64,000 nucleotides of DNA from Pseudomonadota bacterium (GTDB taxonomy: Bacteria > Pseudomonadota > Alphaproteobacteria > Rhizobiales > Methylopilaceae), in contig JAEWFF010000069.1 in NCBI GenBank assembly GCA_023388965.1, positions 1 to 64,000 of the forward strand, given 5' to 3'. Of this stretch, positions 55,422 to 63,975 are shown piece after piece. The position numbers and the translations under genes were made by a program. The notes beneath the pieces are model-generated. The model ran no database searches. It was not told the DNA's origin and was given only the letters and a program-made list of their open reading frames with translations. Every line of letters begins with the position of its first letter. Within the stretch, counting starts at the first letter, position 1.

Positions 55422-58400
55422 TTGAACGGCACTCTGACAGGTCTTGGCATTGCGCTCGTCGTCGCACTGGTGACGGCGCTCATCGGCCCGTTCTTCATCG
55501 ACTGGAACGACCATCGCGCGGCCTTCGAGGCGCAGGCCTCGCATCTGCTCGGCGTGCCGGTCAGGGTTCTGGGCGAGGTCGAGGCGCGCATATTGCCGTC
55601 GCCGCGCATCCGTTTCGATCAGGTCGTCGCCGGCGACGAATGGGCCGCCTCCAGACTCACCGCCGAAAGCTTCGAACTCGACATCGCGCTGATGCCCATG
55701 CTGGCGGGCGAATTCCGCGTGACCAGCCTGCGCGTCGAGGGCGCCGATCTTCAGGTCAGCCTCGCCGCCGATGGCGAGGTCATGCTGCCGGTCGCGGCCG
55801 GCGGCATGTCGCGCGCCGATCTCGACGCCGTTGCCATCACCGATCTCGAAGTGCGCAATTCGCGCATCGCGATCGCCGATCCGGCGGCGAACCAGAAGAT
55901 CGTCATCGAAAATGTCGGCCTTAAGGGCGAAGCGTCCTCGCTCGCCGGGCCAATGAAATTCGACGCCACGGGCACGATCCATGGTCGGGACTACAGCCTG
56001 CACGCCGCGACCGGGCGGTTCGAAACTTCCGGCGCCGGGCGCGTGAAGCTCGCCATCGCAAGCCCCGATGCGCCGGATATCGCACTCGATGGCGGGCTTC
56101 TGCTGGCGAAGAAGCCGCGGTTCGAGGGCACGGGCTCGATCGTACGCACGCCGGCAGCCGAAGGCGAGCCGCCGCGCGAGCCTTGGCGCATCGCGGGCGA
56201 GGTTATCGCCGATGTGCGCCGGCTCGATGCCGCGAAGGTGGAATTCGAATATGGCGAGGCCGGCCGCGAATTGCGGCTGGCGGGCGCGCTCGGTGTCGTG
56301 TTCGGCCCCAAAGCCTCGGCCGAGGTCACGCTTCAGGGCCGTCAGATCGATCTCGACCGCGCGCTCGGCCGCGACAAGGACGCGCCGCCGCTTCCGCCCG
56401 CTGAGGTTCTGGCCGCGTTGGCCGGGCGTTTTCCCGCCGCCGCGCGTCCGGACATTCCGCTGCGCGTTGTTGCCGATATCGGCAATGTCGGGATCGGCGG
56501 CGATTTCGTGCAGGGCTTTCAGGGCGCGATCATCTCCACGCCGGGCGGATGGACGGTCGATAATCTCGTCGCGAAACTGCCGGGCAATGCGTCGGCCAGC
56601 CTGTCGGGCGCGGTCATGGCGGGCGAAGGCGAGAGCGACGGGCTGCGCTTCAGCGGTCCGGTCAATATCGACGCGCCCAATGTTCCGGCGCTGATGCACT
56701 GGGTCGAAGGCCTCGACGGCGAGCGGCCCGCAATCGCGCTGAAAGCGCTGAAGCTCGACGCGGCGCTGACCGCGCGCGCGGGCGCCTTCGCCTTCGAGGA
56801 TCTGGCCGCCAATGTGGACGGCGCCGAGGTCAAGGGACGGCTTGCCTTCACCGATGTGCCCGATGCCCGCGACCGGATTGAGGCGCGGCTGAATGCCGAC
56901 ATGCTCGATCTCGATGCGCTCGATCTGGCGCGGCTGTCGCGTCTGACCGGAATATCCAAGGGCGCGGACATCGACCTGACCCTGCGTGCCACGAAGCTGA
57001 AATATGCCGACGTCGCCTGGTCGGGCGTCGATGCCGATCTCAGCGCGACGCATAACGGCGTCGATATCCGCCGCCTCGCCATCGCCGATCTCGGTGGCGC
57101 GAAGATCGCCGCCTCCGGCCGCCTTGCCGGCGAGGGCGATCAGCCGTCCGGACGGCTCGAAGCGCGTGTTGACGCCAGAAAGCTCGGCGGTCTCGTTGCG
57201 GTTCTGCGTGCGAGCGCGCTGCCGCCTTCTCTGATCGATGTGCTCGATGAGCGTGCGGATGTCATCGCTCCGGCGGCCTTCACGGCGGTTCTCGCTTCCT
57301 CCGGCGGCACCACGACGGGTGCGAGCGTGGATATTTCGGGCACGCTCGGCGGCACGGCCTTTGAACTGGAGGCATCCGCGCCCCGTCTTGCGCTGGCGGG
57401 GGACATGAAAGCGCGGCTGACGGCATCGTCCGACGATGCGGCGCGCCTGTTCAGCCAGCTCGGCATTCCGGCCATCTCCATCGACGCTTCGGGCAGCGCG
57501 CGGCTCGAGGCTTCGCTCGCCGGTGATCCGCAAAAGGACGCCCGGGTCGCTGTGGACATGCATGCCGGCAATGACAGCCTCGTTTTCAAGGGCAAAGCGG
57601 CGGACGGCGCCGTGAAGGGCCGTATTGACGCCGCTTTGGACGATGCCGGGCGCTATGTCGTTCTGTTCGGCCGCGCGCCGCCGGCCAGCCTGCCGCAGAT
57701 TCCGTTGACGGCGGGTGGCGATCTCAGCGCGAGGGGAGCCGGATTCGAGATCGGGCGCATCGCGGCTCTGGTGCAGGGCAGGGCGGTCGAAGGCCGTCTC
57801 TCCTATGACGGCGAGGCCGGTCTCGGCGGCGAACTGAAAACATCATCGCTCGGGCTTGCGGAACTTGCCGGAATGGCGCTCGGCCCGCTCGCAATTGCCG
57901 AGGAGGACGTTTCGGGCTGGCCGCGCGGCGCGCTCCGGCCCGGAATGCTCAAAGGGCTGGAAGGGCGCATTGCCGTACGCACGGACAGGCTCGACATAAC
58001 GCCCGGGCAGGCCGCTGGAAAAACATCGTTCAATCTCGTTTTCGGCCGCAACGAATTCGCCGTGCAGGACATATCGGCGGCATTTGCCGGCGGCACGACG
58101 ACCGGCAGCGCCGCCATCCGCCGCGCCGGCGGCGATGTGTCGTTTGCCGTGCGCCTTGCCATGAAACAGGCCGATCTCACGGAACTTGTCTGGCAGAGTG
58201 GGGGAGGCCCGGCGGCAACCGGCCGCATCGACCTGACGGCCGATATGCTCGGCACCGGCAAGACAATTGCGGCCGTGGTCGAAAACCTGACCGGCAGCGG
58301 CAGTTTCACGATCCACGATGCGGCTCTCGGCGCGGTCGATGCCGGCGCTTTCGAACGGACCCTGATCGCGGTCGAGGCCGGCACCGAGCCGGCGGGCGCG

Positions 58401-59039
58401 GACGATATCGCGCGCCGGTTCGGCCAGGAACTGGCGATGGCCGATCTCGAGGTTTCCGAGATTTCGTCCGCCTTCACCATCGCGTCGGGCATTGTGCGCA
58501 TCAGCAATGCCGCGATGTCCGCGCCGCTCGTCAATGCATCGGCTTCCGGCACGCTCAATCTGAAAACGGGCACTGTGGACGCGCAGATGACGATGCGCCC
58601 CAAAGTGCTCGCCGAACTGTCCGAGACGCAGACGCCGCAGGTCGATCTCCTGCTCAAGGGCAAATGGAGCGCGCCCGCGCGCTCGGCGGAGACGACAGCC
58701 TTTGCCAATGTGCTGGCCGTGCGCGCCGTGGAGCGCGAGATCGAGCGCGTCGAAAAGATGGAAGCCGAACGCCGTGAGCGCGAGGCGAAGGCGGCGGAAG
58801 AGGCGGCCCTGCGCAAGCTCGAAGAGGAGAAGCGCGCGGCGGAGGAGGCGGAGGCCGCCCGGCTGAAAGCCATACGCGAGGCGACCGGCGAAGTGCCGCT
58901 CGGCGCGCTGCCGCCGCCCATCGAAATCGTGCCGCCGAAAAAGCCGGCGCCGTCGGCGGGCGGCCCGTCGCGTTCGTCGGATGGCCAGTCGCCGCTCGAT
59001 TTCCTGCGCCGTCAGACGGTGCCCGAAGCCTCGCGGTAA
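55422..59039 (+). CDS. AsmA-family protein
   Basis: 1205 aa. An N-terminal membrane anchor (LGIALVVALVTALIGPFFI) precedes an AsmA domain (FEAQASHLLGVPVRVLGEVEARILPSPRIRFDQV), a long beta-rich region and a C-terminal AsmA_2 block (residues about 870-1090). AsmA-like proteins are bridge-like lipid-transport proteins of the periplasm. The last 120 residues include a charged coiled coil (ERVEKMEAERREREAK...) and a Pro-rich tail. The start is TTG with only a weak GGGGG upstream; no in-frame ATG lies nearby. The 3' end overlaps the convergent RHH gene by 28 bp. Confidence 0.9.
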   Translation: MNGTLTGLGIALVVALVTALIGPFFIDWNDHRAAFEAQASHLLGVPVRVLGEVEARILPSPRIRFDQVVAGDEWAASRLTAESFELDIALMPMLAGEFRVTSLRVEGADLQVSLAADGEVMLPVAAGGMSRADLDAVAITDLEVRNSRIAIADPAANQKIVIENVGLKGEASSLAGPMKFDATGTIHGRDYSLHAATGRFETSGAGRVKLAIASPDAPDIALDGGLLLAKKPRFEGTGSIVRTPAAEGEPPREPWRIAGEVIADVRRLDAAKVEFEYGEAGRELRLAGALGVVFGPKASAEVTLQGRQIDLDRALGRDKDAPPLPPAEVLAALAGRFPAAARPDIPLRVVADIGNVGIGGDFVQGFQGAIISTPGGWTVDNLVAKLPGNASASLSGAVMAGEGESDGLRFSGPVNIDAPNVPALMHWVEGLDGERPAIALKALKLDAALTARAGAFAFEDLAANVDGAEVKGRLAFTDVPDARDRIEARLNADMLDLDALDLARLSRLTGISKGADIDLTLRATKLKYADVAWSGVDADLSATHNGVDIRRLAIADLGGAKIAASGRLAGEGDQPSGRLEARVDARKLGGLVAVLRASALPPSLIDVLDERADVIAPAAFTAVLASSGGTTTGASVDISGTLGGTAFELEASAPRLALAGDMKARLTASSDDAARLFSQLGIPAISIDASGSARLEASLAGDPQKDARVAVDMHAGNDSLVFKGKAADGAVKGRIDAALDDAGRYVVLFGRAPPASLPQIPLTAGGDLSARGAGFEIGRIAALVQGRAVEGRLSYDGEAGLGGELKTSSLGLAELAGMALGPLAIAEEDVSGWPRGALRPGMLKGLEGRIAVRTDRLDITPGQAAGKTSFNLVFGRNEFAVQDISAAFAGGTTTGSAAIRRAGGDVSFAVRLAMKQADLTELVWQSGGGPAATGRIDLTADMLGTGKTIAAVVENLTGSGSFTIHDAALGAVDAGAFERTLIAVEAGTEPAGADDIARRFGQELAMADLEVSEISSAFTIASGIVRISNAAMSAPLVNASASGTLNLKTGTVDAQMTMRPKVLAELSETQTPQVDLLLKGKWSAPARSAETTAFANVLAVRAVEREIERVEKMEAERREREAKAAEEAALRKLEEEKRAAEEAEAARLKAIREATGEVPLGALPPPIEIVPPKKPAPSAGGPSRSSDGQSPLDFLRRQTVPEASR

Positions 59040-59236
59040 GTGCGCAGCACATACAGGCGCACCGCCGAGGAAAGATTGTTGTCGCCGCGTTTCGTGTCGA
59101 TCTCGCCGATCAGGCCGCGCAGGGTCTTGCCGCGCGCATCCGCGATCTCGTGCAGCGCGCTCCAGAACTCGTCTTCAAGCGTGATGCTCGTGCGATGACC
59201 GGCGATCTCGATCGAGCGTTTGATGACGCCGCTCAT
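59012..59236 (-). CDS. Ribbon-helix-helix domain protein
   Basis: 74 aa. RSIEIAGHRTSITLEDEFWSALHEIADARGKTLRGLIGEID matches an RHH-type DNA-binding fold (strand about 6-16, helices after). Its start overlaps the DUF4169 stop as ATGA. It could be a regulator; no operator can be assigned from the sequence alone. Confidence 0.85.
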   Translation of the reverse strand: MSGVIKRSIEIAGHRTSITLEDEFWSALHEIADARGKTLRGLIGEIDTKRGDNNLSSAVRLYVLRTYREASGTV

Positions 59237-59436
59237 GCGGCGCCGGGGCCGTCGTCATCGCCGTGGTCGAGCCGGTGCTGATCGAGAATCTCCTTCGCCT
59301 TGTCCTGACGCGTTTTGTCGGCGGTCTTTTCCGCCTTGGTCCGGCCGAAGGCGGCGCGGTTCTCGGCAGCTTTTGCTTCCTTCTCCGCACGTTCGCGTTC
59401 CTTGCGGAAGCGGTTGAGATCGACGATCTTGGACAT
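59233..59436 (-). CDS. DUF4169 family protein
   Basis: 67 aa, highly charged. The start MSKIVDLNRFRKERERAEKE and the middle AENRAAFGRTKAEK are family hallmarks. The function is unknown. It begins 6 bp after the ccdB stop, and the GGAG of its ribosome-binding site overlaps that stop, so it looks translationally coupled to the toxin gene. Confidence 0.88.
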   Translation of the reverse strand: MSKIVDLNRFRKERERAEKEAKAAENRAAFGRTKAEKTADKTRQDKAKEILDQHRLDHGDDDGPGAA

Positions 59437-59442
59437 GCCGGC

Positions 59443-59760
59443 TCATACTCCGAGGAACATGAAGTCGAGTGCCTTCTTCAGCAGCGCCTCATGCTGTTCT
59501 ATGTTCGCCATGATCTCAAGGTTGCGGACGGGTACCGCACCAAGGAGATGTATGGCCACGATATAGGTGCTGCCCTCGAATACGATCTCTGGCGTCGCAT
59601 GTCCGGCGCGCAGACTTTCATCGGCAGGTATCAGGGGTGCGACAATGCGAGTCGCCAGCGTCGACGATATGTCGTGCTGCAGAACCACGGCGAGATCGAC
59701 CGATGAGCCTGATTGCTGGCCGGTAACGCGGCAAATATCGAACTGGCGAGGCCTTACCAT
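59443..59760 (-). CDS. ccdB: CcdB-family toxin
   Basis: 105 aa, CcdB length. The N-terminal QFDICRVTG corresponds to QFKVYTYK of the F-plasmid toxin; TRIVAPLIPADE and the closing DFMFLGV (LMFWGI in F) align. F-plasmid CcdB poisons DNA gyrase. The start at 59760 overlaps ccdA by 7 bp; an open frame upstream to 59802 is not needed. Confidence 0.85.
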   Translation of the reverse strand: MVRPRQFDICRVTGQQSGSSVDLAVVLQHDISSTLATRIVAPLIPADESLRAGHATPEIVFEGSTYIVAIHLLGAVPVRNLEIMANIEQHEALLKKALDFMFLGV

Positions 59761-59978
59761 GGCCGAAGGGACGAGAACGGCACGCCGTTCTCCTCGACCC
59801 ATTCATTCCATGCCGTCACGGCCTTTGCGTTTTTGCTCTGCCATGCCCGAGCGCGCTCTTCCTCTAGCGCGCTGCGCAGCACCGTCTCGACGGTTTTTGA
59901 CAAGTTCATCCCGTAACTCTTTGCTTCATCGAGCAAATCTGAGTCGAGGGAGAGGTTGACGGCGCGTTTCTTTCCCAT
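59754..59978 (-). CDS. ccdA: CcdA-family antitoxin
   Basis: 74 aa. An RHH DNA-binding N-terminus (KKRAVNLSLDSDLLDEAKSYGMNLSKTVETVL) is followed by a toxin-neutralising C-terminus (AWNEWVEENGVPFSSLRPW). GAGGA just upstream supports ATG 59978. A longer start at 60002 would lie inside the operator palindrome. CcdA normally represses its own promoter together with CcdB. Confidence 0.88.
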   Translation of the reverse strand: MGKKRAVNLSLDSDLLDEAKSYGMNLSKTVETVLRSALEEERARAWQSKNAKAVTAWNEWVEENGVPFSSLRPW

Positions 59979-59990
59979 GTGGTCCTCATA

Positions 59991-60019
59991 GATCAGGCGC
60001 ATAATATATGCGCATGATC
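59991..60019. promoter_or_regulatory. Operator-like palindrome at the ccdAB promoter
   Basis: GATCA-G-GCGCATA-ATA-TATGCGC-A-TGATC: a 29-bp inverted repeat with 13-position arms and one mismatched pair, centred on ATA. It lies 13-41 bp upstream of the ccdA start and between it and the fumC stop, where the RHH domain of CcdA would be expected to bind. Confidence 0.7.
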
Positions 60020-60031
60020 CATGCGGGACAA

Positions 60032-61423
60032 TCAGCTGGGCCCAATCATCTTCTCCGGGCGCACGGCGGCGTCGAATTCCGTGTCCGTCACATAGCCGCC
60101 GCCGACCGCCTCCTCGCGCAAGGTCGTGCCGTTCGCATGCGCGGTCTTCGCAATCTTCGCGGCGTTGTCGTAGCCGATCTTCGGCGCCAGCGCGGTGACG
60201 AGCATCAGCGAGCGGTCGAGCGCGGCCTTGATGTTGTCCTCGCGCGGCTCGATGCCGGTCACGCAGTTTTCGGTGAAGGACACCGCCGCGTCGGCCAGAA
60301 GCCGCACCGATTGCAGGAAATTGTAGGCCATTACGGGGTTGAACACGTTCAGCTCGAAATGGCCCTGGCTGCCGGCAAAGGTGATGGCGGCCTGATTGCC
60401 GAACACCTGCACGCAGACCTGCGTCAGCGCTTCCGACTGCGTCGGGTTCACCTTGCCGGGCATGATCGAGGACCCCGGCTCGTTTTCCGGCAAGGAGAGC
60501 TCGCCGAGCCCCGAGCGCGGGCCCGAGCCGAGGAACCGGATGTCGTTGGCGATCTTGAACAGCGAGGCGGCGACCGTGTTGATCGCGCCATGGCTGAACA
60601 CCATCGCGTCATGGGCGGCCAGGGCCTCGAACTTGTTCGGCGCGGTGGTGAATTTCAGGCCGGTGATGGCGGCGATCCTGTCGGCGACCGCCACGTCGAA
60701 GCCCTTCGGCGCGTTCAGCCCGGTGCCGACCGCGGTGCCGCCCTGCGCCAGTTCCATCAGTTTGGGCAGCGTCTGCTCGATGCGCTCGATGCCGTTCTCG
60801 ACCTGCCGCGTATAGCCGGAAAATTCCTGGCCGAGCGTCAGCGGAGTCGCGTCCTGCGTGTGCGTACGTCCGATCTTGATGATGTGCGCCCATTGCTGCG
60901 CCTTGTCGTTCAGCGCGTTGCGCAATGTCTGCAAAGCTGGGATGAGCCGGTGCACGATCTCTTCGGCGCAGGCGATGTGCATTGCCGTCGGATAGGTGTC
61001 GTTGGACGACTGGCTCATATTGACGTGGTCGTTGGGGTGGACCGGCTTCTTCGAGCCCATCTCGCCGCCCAGAATCTCGATGGCGCGGTTGGAGATCACC
61101 TCATTGGCGTTCATGTTGGACTGCGTGCCCGAACCCGTCTGCCAGACAACGAGCGGAAAATGTTCGTCCAGCTTGCCCTCGATCACCTCCTGCGCGGCCT
61201 GCACCACGGCCTTGCCGACCGCCGGATCGAGCTTGCCGAGGTCCATGTTCACTTCGGCGCAGGCGCGTTTCACAATGCCGAGCGCACGCACGATGGGCTG
61301 GGGCTGCTTCTCCCAGCCGATCTTGAAATTGCCGAGCGAGCGCTGTGCCTGCGCGCCCCAATAGCGGGTGGAATCGACCTCGATGGGGCCGAAGGTATCG
61401 GTTTCGGTGCGGGTCGTGGACAT
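60032..61423 (-). CDS. fumC: Fumarate hydratase, class II
   Basis: 463 aa, the usual class II length. It interconverts fumarate and malate in the TCA cycle. The signature GSSIMPGKVNPTQSEAL lies near residues 317-333, with GSGTQSNMNANEVI, HPNDHVNMSQSSNDTYPTAMH and GRTHTQDATPLTLGQEF as the other active-site regions. ATG 61423 gives the standard N-terminus and follows GGAGGGG; the open frame upstream is arginine- and proline-rich noise. Iron-free family, so tolerant of oxidants. Confidence 0.97.
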   Translation of the reverse strand: MSTTRTETDTFGPIEVDSTRYWGAQAQRSLGNFKIGWEKQPQPIVRALGIVKRACAEVNMDLGKLDPAVGKAVVQAAQEVIEGKLDEHFPLVVWQTGSGTQSNMNANEVISNRAIEILGGEMGSKKPVHPNDHVNMSQSSNDTYPTAMHIACAEEIVHRLIPALQTLRNALNDKAQQWAHIIKIGRTHTQDATPLTLGQEFSGYTRQVENGIERIEQTLPKLMELAQGGTAVGTGLNAPKGFDVAVADRIAAITGLKFTTAPNKFEALAAHDAMVFSHGAINTVAASLFKIANDIRFLGSGPRSGLGELSLPENEPGSSIMPGKVNPTQSEALTQVCVQVFGNQAAITFAGSQGHFELNVFNPVMAYNFLQSVRLLADAAVSFTENCVTGIEPREDNIKAALDRSLMLVTALAPKIGYDNAAKIAKTAHANGTTLREEAVGGGYVTDTEFDAAVRPEKMIGPS

Positions 61424-61448
61424 GCTGATCCGCCCCTCCGCGGCGGCG

Positions 61449-62015
61449 TTATTTCTTGCGGAATTTGTCGAGGCTGACGACTTCGGCCCCCGGGCCGCTG
61501 GTCTTTTCGCCGTCCTCGGCCGAGGTGTCGGATTTCGCCGCCCGCTTGCGCGAGGGCGGTTCGATGGACGGCTCGGAGCCTGCGCCCCTCGGCGCCTCGC
61601 GCAGCGGTGTCTTCTCCGGCTCGGCTTCCGCTTCGGGCTCAGGCTCGGCAATCGCCTGGTCGAGCGGCTCGAATTTGAGGCCGAACTTCACGCTCGGGTC
61701 GAAAAAGCCGGTGATCGAGTCGTAGGGTACGTACAGCTTCTCGGGAATGTTCGAGAACGACAGCCCGACCTCGAATCCGTGGTCGCTCACCACGAGATCC
61801 CAGAATTGATGCTGGAGGATGACCGTCATCTCGTCCGGGTATTTTTCGCGCAGGCGAGGCGAGATGCGCACGCCCGGAAACTGCGTCGAAAACGAGATAT
61901 AGAAATGATGCTCGCCCGGAACGCCCGTGCGGGCAACGTCCTGCAGCACGCGCCGCACGACGCCGCGCAGCGCTTCCTGGGCCAGAAGATCGTATCGGAT
62001 AAGATCGGTGCTCAT
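61449..62015 (-). CDS. sspB: SspB-family ClpXP adaptor (alphaproteobacterial type)
   Basis: 188 aa. The N-terminal domain (residues 1-120: RYDLLAQEALRGVVRRVL, HHFYISFSTQFPGVRIS, PDEMTVILQHQFWDLVV, FEVGLSFSNIPEKLYVPYDSITGFFDPS) is the peptide-binding SspB fold. A long acidic disordered linker (AEPEPEAEAEPEK) and the C-terminal VVSLDKFRKK, which probably serves as the ClpX-binding tail, follow. It delivers SsrA-tagged proteins to ClpXP. The gene for the tag (ssrA) lies just upstream. Confidence 0.93.
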   Translation of the reverse strand: MSTDLIRYDLLAQEALRGVVRRVLQDVARTGVPGEHHFYISFSTQFPGVRISPRLREKYPDEMTVILQHQFWDLVVSDHGFEVGLSFSNIPEKLYVPYDSITGFFDPSVKFGLKFEPLDQAIAEPEPEAEAEPEKTPLREAPRGAGSEPSIEPPSRKRAAKSDTSAEDGEKTSGPGAEVVSLDKFRKK

Positions 62016-62127
62016 GCCTGGCCGCGTGCGACTGGACCCAAGTTCAGGAACAGGTGCTCCGGCGGGCCGAAGCGGAAACGAAGTGGAGGCTTCTGTTGCC
62101 AGGTGCCTCCGAACCCCGCCTGAAAGG

Positions 62128-62399
62128 TGCTAGCCAGTCAGGGCTTTAGTTTCGGTACCTAAACTGCTCACGCAGCCTGGGCGACCGGAGCGTAGTTGTC
62201 GTTGGCAACTATGCAAACGGCCCGATAACGGCGGAACCATGCCGAGCGAAAACACGACTTTTACACCCTCGTCGATCCTGTTTCGCCCCCGTGAAACCCG
62301 CCAACGCGCGAGGTTTTGGTGGAGGCGCCGGGTACTGCCCCCGGGTCCGAATGGCTTATTACGAAGGCCATTTATCGCCATAGCCGGCTTGCACCGGCA
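62128..62399 (-). ncRNA. ssrA: tmRNA, circularly permuted (two-piece)
   Basis: Minus strand. The acceptor piece comes first and ends CGCCTCCACCA at 62317. About 26 nt of intervening sequence follow (62291-62316), with AAACC/GGTTT arms. The coding piece starts GGGGGCGAAACAGGATCGAC at 62290, whose GGGGGCG pairs with CGCCTCC of the acceptor. The tag frame (62206 down to 62168) encodes ANDNYAPVAQAA and a TGA stop. tmRNA with SmpB rescues stalled ribosomes. Permuted two-piece tmRNA is usual in alphaproteobacteria. The 5' end follows the promoter; the 3' end is approximate. Confidence 0.95.
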
Positions 62400-62405
62400 G
62401 AACGA

Positions 62406-62434
62406 AATATAGGAGCAGGCGGCCGGCAAAGCAA
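62406..62434 (-). promoter_or_regulatory. ssrA promoter
   Basis: On the minus strand: -35 TTGCTT (62434-62429), a 17-nt spacer, -10 TATATT (62411-62406). Transcription should start near 62399, just before the acceptor piece. The region 62435-62540 upstream shows no gene. Confidence 0.65.
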
Positions 62435-62542
62435 AGCGCGCCGGTCAATTTAGCGAAGAGTTTGAACGATATTCGCATAATCGGCCGGGACTGCGCCGGC
62501 TATCGGTTCCGTGTGCCGGGTCTTCCGCCGCCCCTTTAAACG

Positions 62543-62569
62543 AAAAAGGCGAGCGCGGATGCGCTCGCC
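62543..62569 (-). terminator. Rho-independent terminator of the PepSY-like gene
   Basis: Perfect 9-bp stem GGCGAGCGC / GCGCTCGCC (62548-62556, 62561-62569) with a 4-nt loop. On the minus strand it is followed by TTTTT (62547-62543). It lies about 25 bp after the stop of the secreted-protein gene. Confidence 0.85.
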
Positions 62570-62594
62570 CTTTCATTTCGGCGCTGCCCTCGCC

Positions 62595-62954
62595 TCAGCG
62601 GCGGCGGAGGCGCTCGACGCCGAGCACGCGGCCGCTGCGCGAATCGATGCTCACGCGAAGCATGCCCGGCCCGCGGCGATTCTCTCCCGTCACGATCCAG
62701 CGCGAACCGCGGCGGTCGGCGTCGCGAACGCGGCCGACACCCTGACGCTGCGCGATGTGGATCGCATCGCGGCGGTCGAGGTTGCGGCGGTGGCGACGGT
62801 CCCAGCGGTTATAATCGCGGTCGCCCGGATAGATGCGGACACCCTCGGGCGTGATGACGATGCCCTGGGCGCTCGCCGGAGCCGGCGCGGTCACGCTCGC
62901 AAGGCCGAGGCCCAAGGTCGCCGCAAGCAAAGCGGTACCGATGATCTTTTTCAT
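62595..62954 (-). CDS. Small exported PepSY-like protein
   Basis: 119 aa. A signal peptide (KKIIGTALLAATLGLGLASVTAPAPASA) is followed by an Arg/Asp-rich linker (DRDYNRWDRRHRRNLDRRD). A C-terminal PepSY-like fold ends the protein: AIHIAQRQGVGRVRDADRRGSRWIVTGEN...MLRVSIDSRSGRVLGVERLRRR. The periplasmic role is unknown; the match to PepSY rests on pattern only. Confidence 0.78.
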   Translation of the reverse strand: MKKIIGTALLAATLGLGLASVTAPAPASAQGIVITPEGVRIYPGDRDYNRWDRRHRRNLDRRDAIHIAQRQGVGRVRDADRRGSRWIVTGENRRGPGMLRVSIDSRSGRVLGVERLRRR

Positions 62955-63122
62955 GAATGGTTCTCCATCTCACTTATCCCCCGTGCCACAAGCCAGTAAC
63001 CTGTTGAGGCTGAACGAAAACTGAACGTGAAAAGGCTGAATGCCCGACTTTTTGCGCAACCGGGCAGCCGCGACACGGCGCGCCGTGCCCGTTATAAGCC
63101 GCTCCGGCAAAGTGAGATTCGG

Positions 63123-63917
63123 ATGCAGACCTATCTCGATCTGATGCGGCATGTGCTCGATGAGGGTGTCCGGAAGGGCGACCGCACGGGCACCGGAACC
63201 CTGTCGGTATTCGGCCACCAGATGCGCTTCGATCTGGCGAAGGGTTTTCCGCTCGTCACGACGAAACGCGTTCATGTGCGCTCAATCGTTCACGAGCTTC
63301 TCTGGTTCCTCGCCGGCGACATCAATGTTCGCTATCTGCGCGAGAACGGCGTCAGCATCTGGGACGAATGGGCCGATGCGAACGGCGATCTCGGCCCGGT
63401 CTATGGTCGGCAATGGCGCTCATGGACCGCGCCGGACGGGCGCGTCATCGACCAGATCGCGCAGGTGCTGAACGACATCCGAACCAATCCCAATTCGCGG
63501 CGCCTCGTCGTCACCGCCTGGAATCCGGGCGAACTCGACCAGATGGCGCTGGCCCCGTGCCATTGTCTGTTCCAGTTCGCGGTCGCGGACGGAAAACTGT
63601 CGTGCCAGCTCTACCAGCGCTCCGCCGACATCTTTCTGGGCGTGCCCTTCAACATCGCCTCCTATGCGCTGCTCACCCATATGATCGCGCATGTCACGGG
63701 CCTGAAGCCGGGCGAGTTCATCCATTCCTTCGGCGATGCGCATCTGTACCTGAACCATCTGGATCAGGCGCGCGAGCAGCTTTCCCGCGAGCCGCGCCCA
63801 CTGCCGACACTGAAGCTCAATCCGACGGTGAAATCGCTGTTCGACTTCAAATTCGAGGACATTTCATTCGAGGGCTACTACCCGCATCCGCCGATCAAGG
63901 CGCCGGTGGCGGTGTAA
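63123..63917 (+). CDS. thyA: Thymidylate synthase
   Basis: 264 aa, identical in length to the E. coli enzyme. The catalytic Cys is C146 in MALAPCHCLFQF, with KGDRTGTGTLSVFGHQMRFDL near the N-terminus and the dUMP-binding LYQRSADIFLGVPFNIASYALL later. It converts dUMP to dTMP using methylene-tetrahydrofolate. ATG 63123 fits the family start. A divergent secreted-protein gene lies upstream. Confidence 0.97.
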   Translation: MQTYLDLMRHVLDEGVRKGDRTGTGTLSVFGHQMRFDLAKGFPLVTTKRVHVRSIVHELLWFLAGDINVRYLRENGVSIWDEWADANGDLGPVYGRQWRSWTAPDGRVIDQIAQVLNDIRTNPNSRRLVVTAWNPGELDQMALAPCHCLFQFAVADGKLSCQLYQRSADIFLGVPFNIASYALLTHMIAHVTGLKPGEFIHSFGDAHLYLNHLDQAREQLSREPRPLPTLKLNPTVKSLFDFKFEDISFEGYYPHPPIKAPVAV

Positions 63918-63975
63918 TCCCGCCGCGCGATCTGCTAGAGGCCGTCAGCCGCGCGGGCATTTTTAGGGCAGGGGC

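Noticed and set aside
62130..62429. A 99-codon minus-strand frame.
   Set aside because: It lies wholly on the tmRNA gene, whose tag is in a different frame; the apparent protein has no family match.
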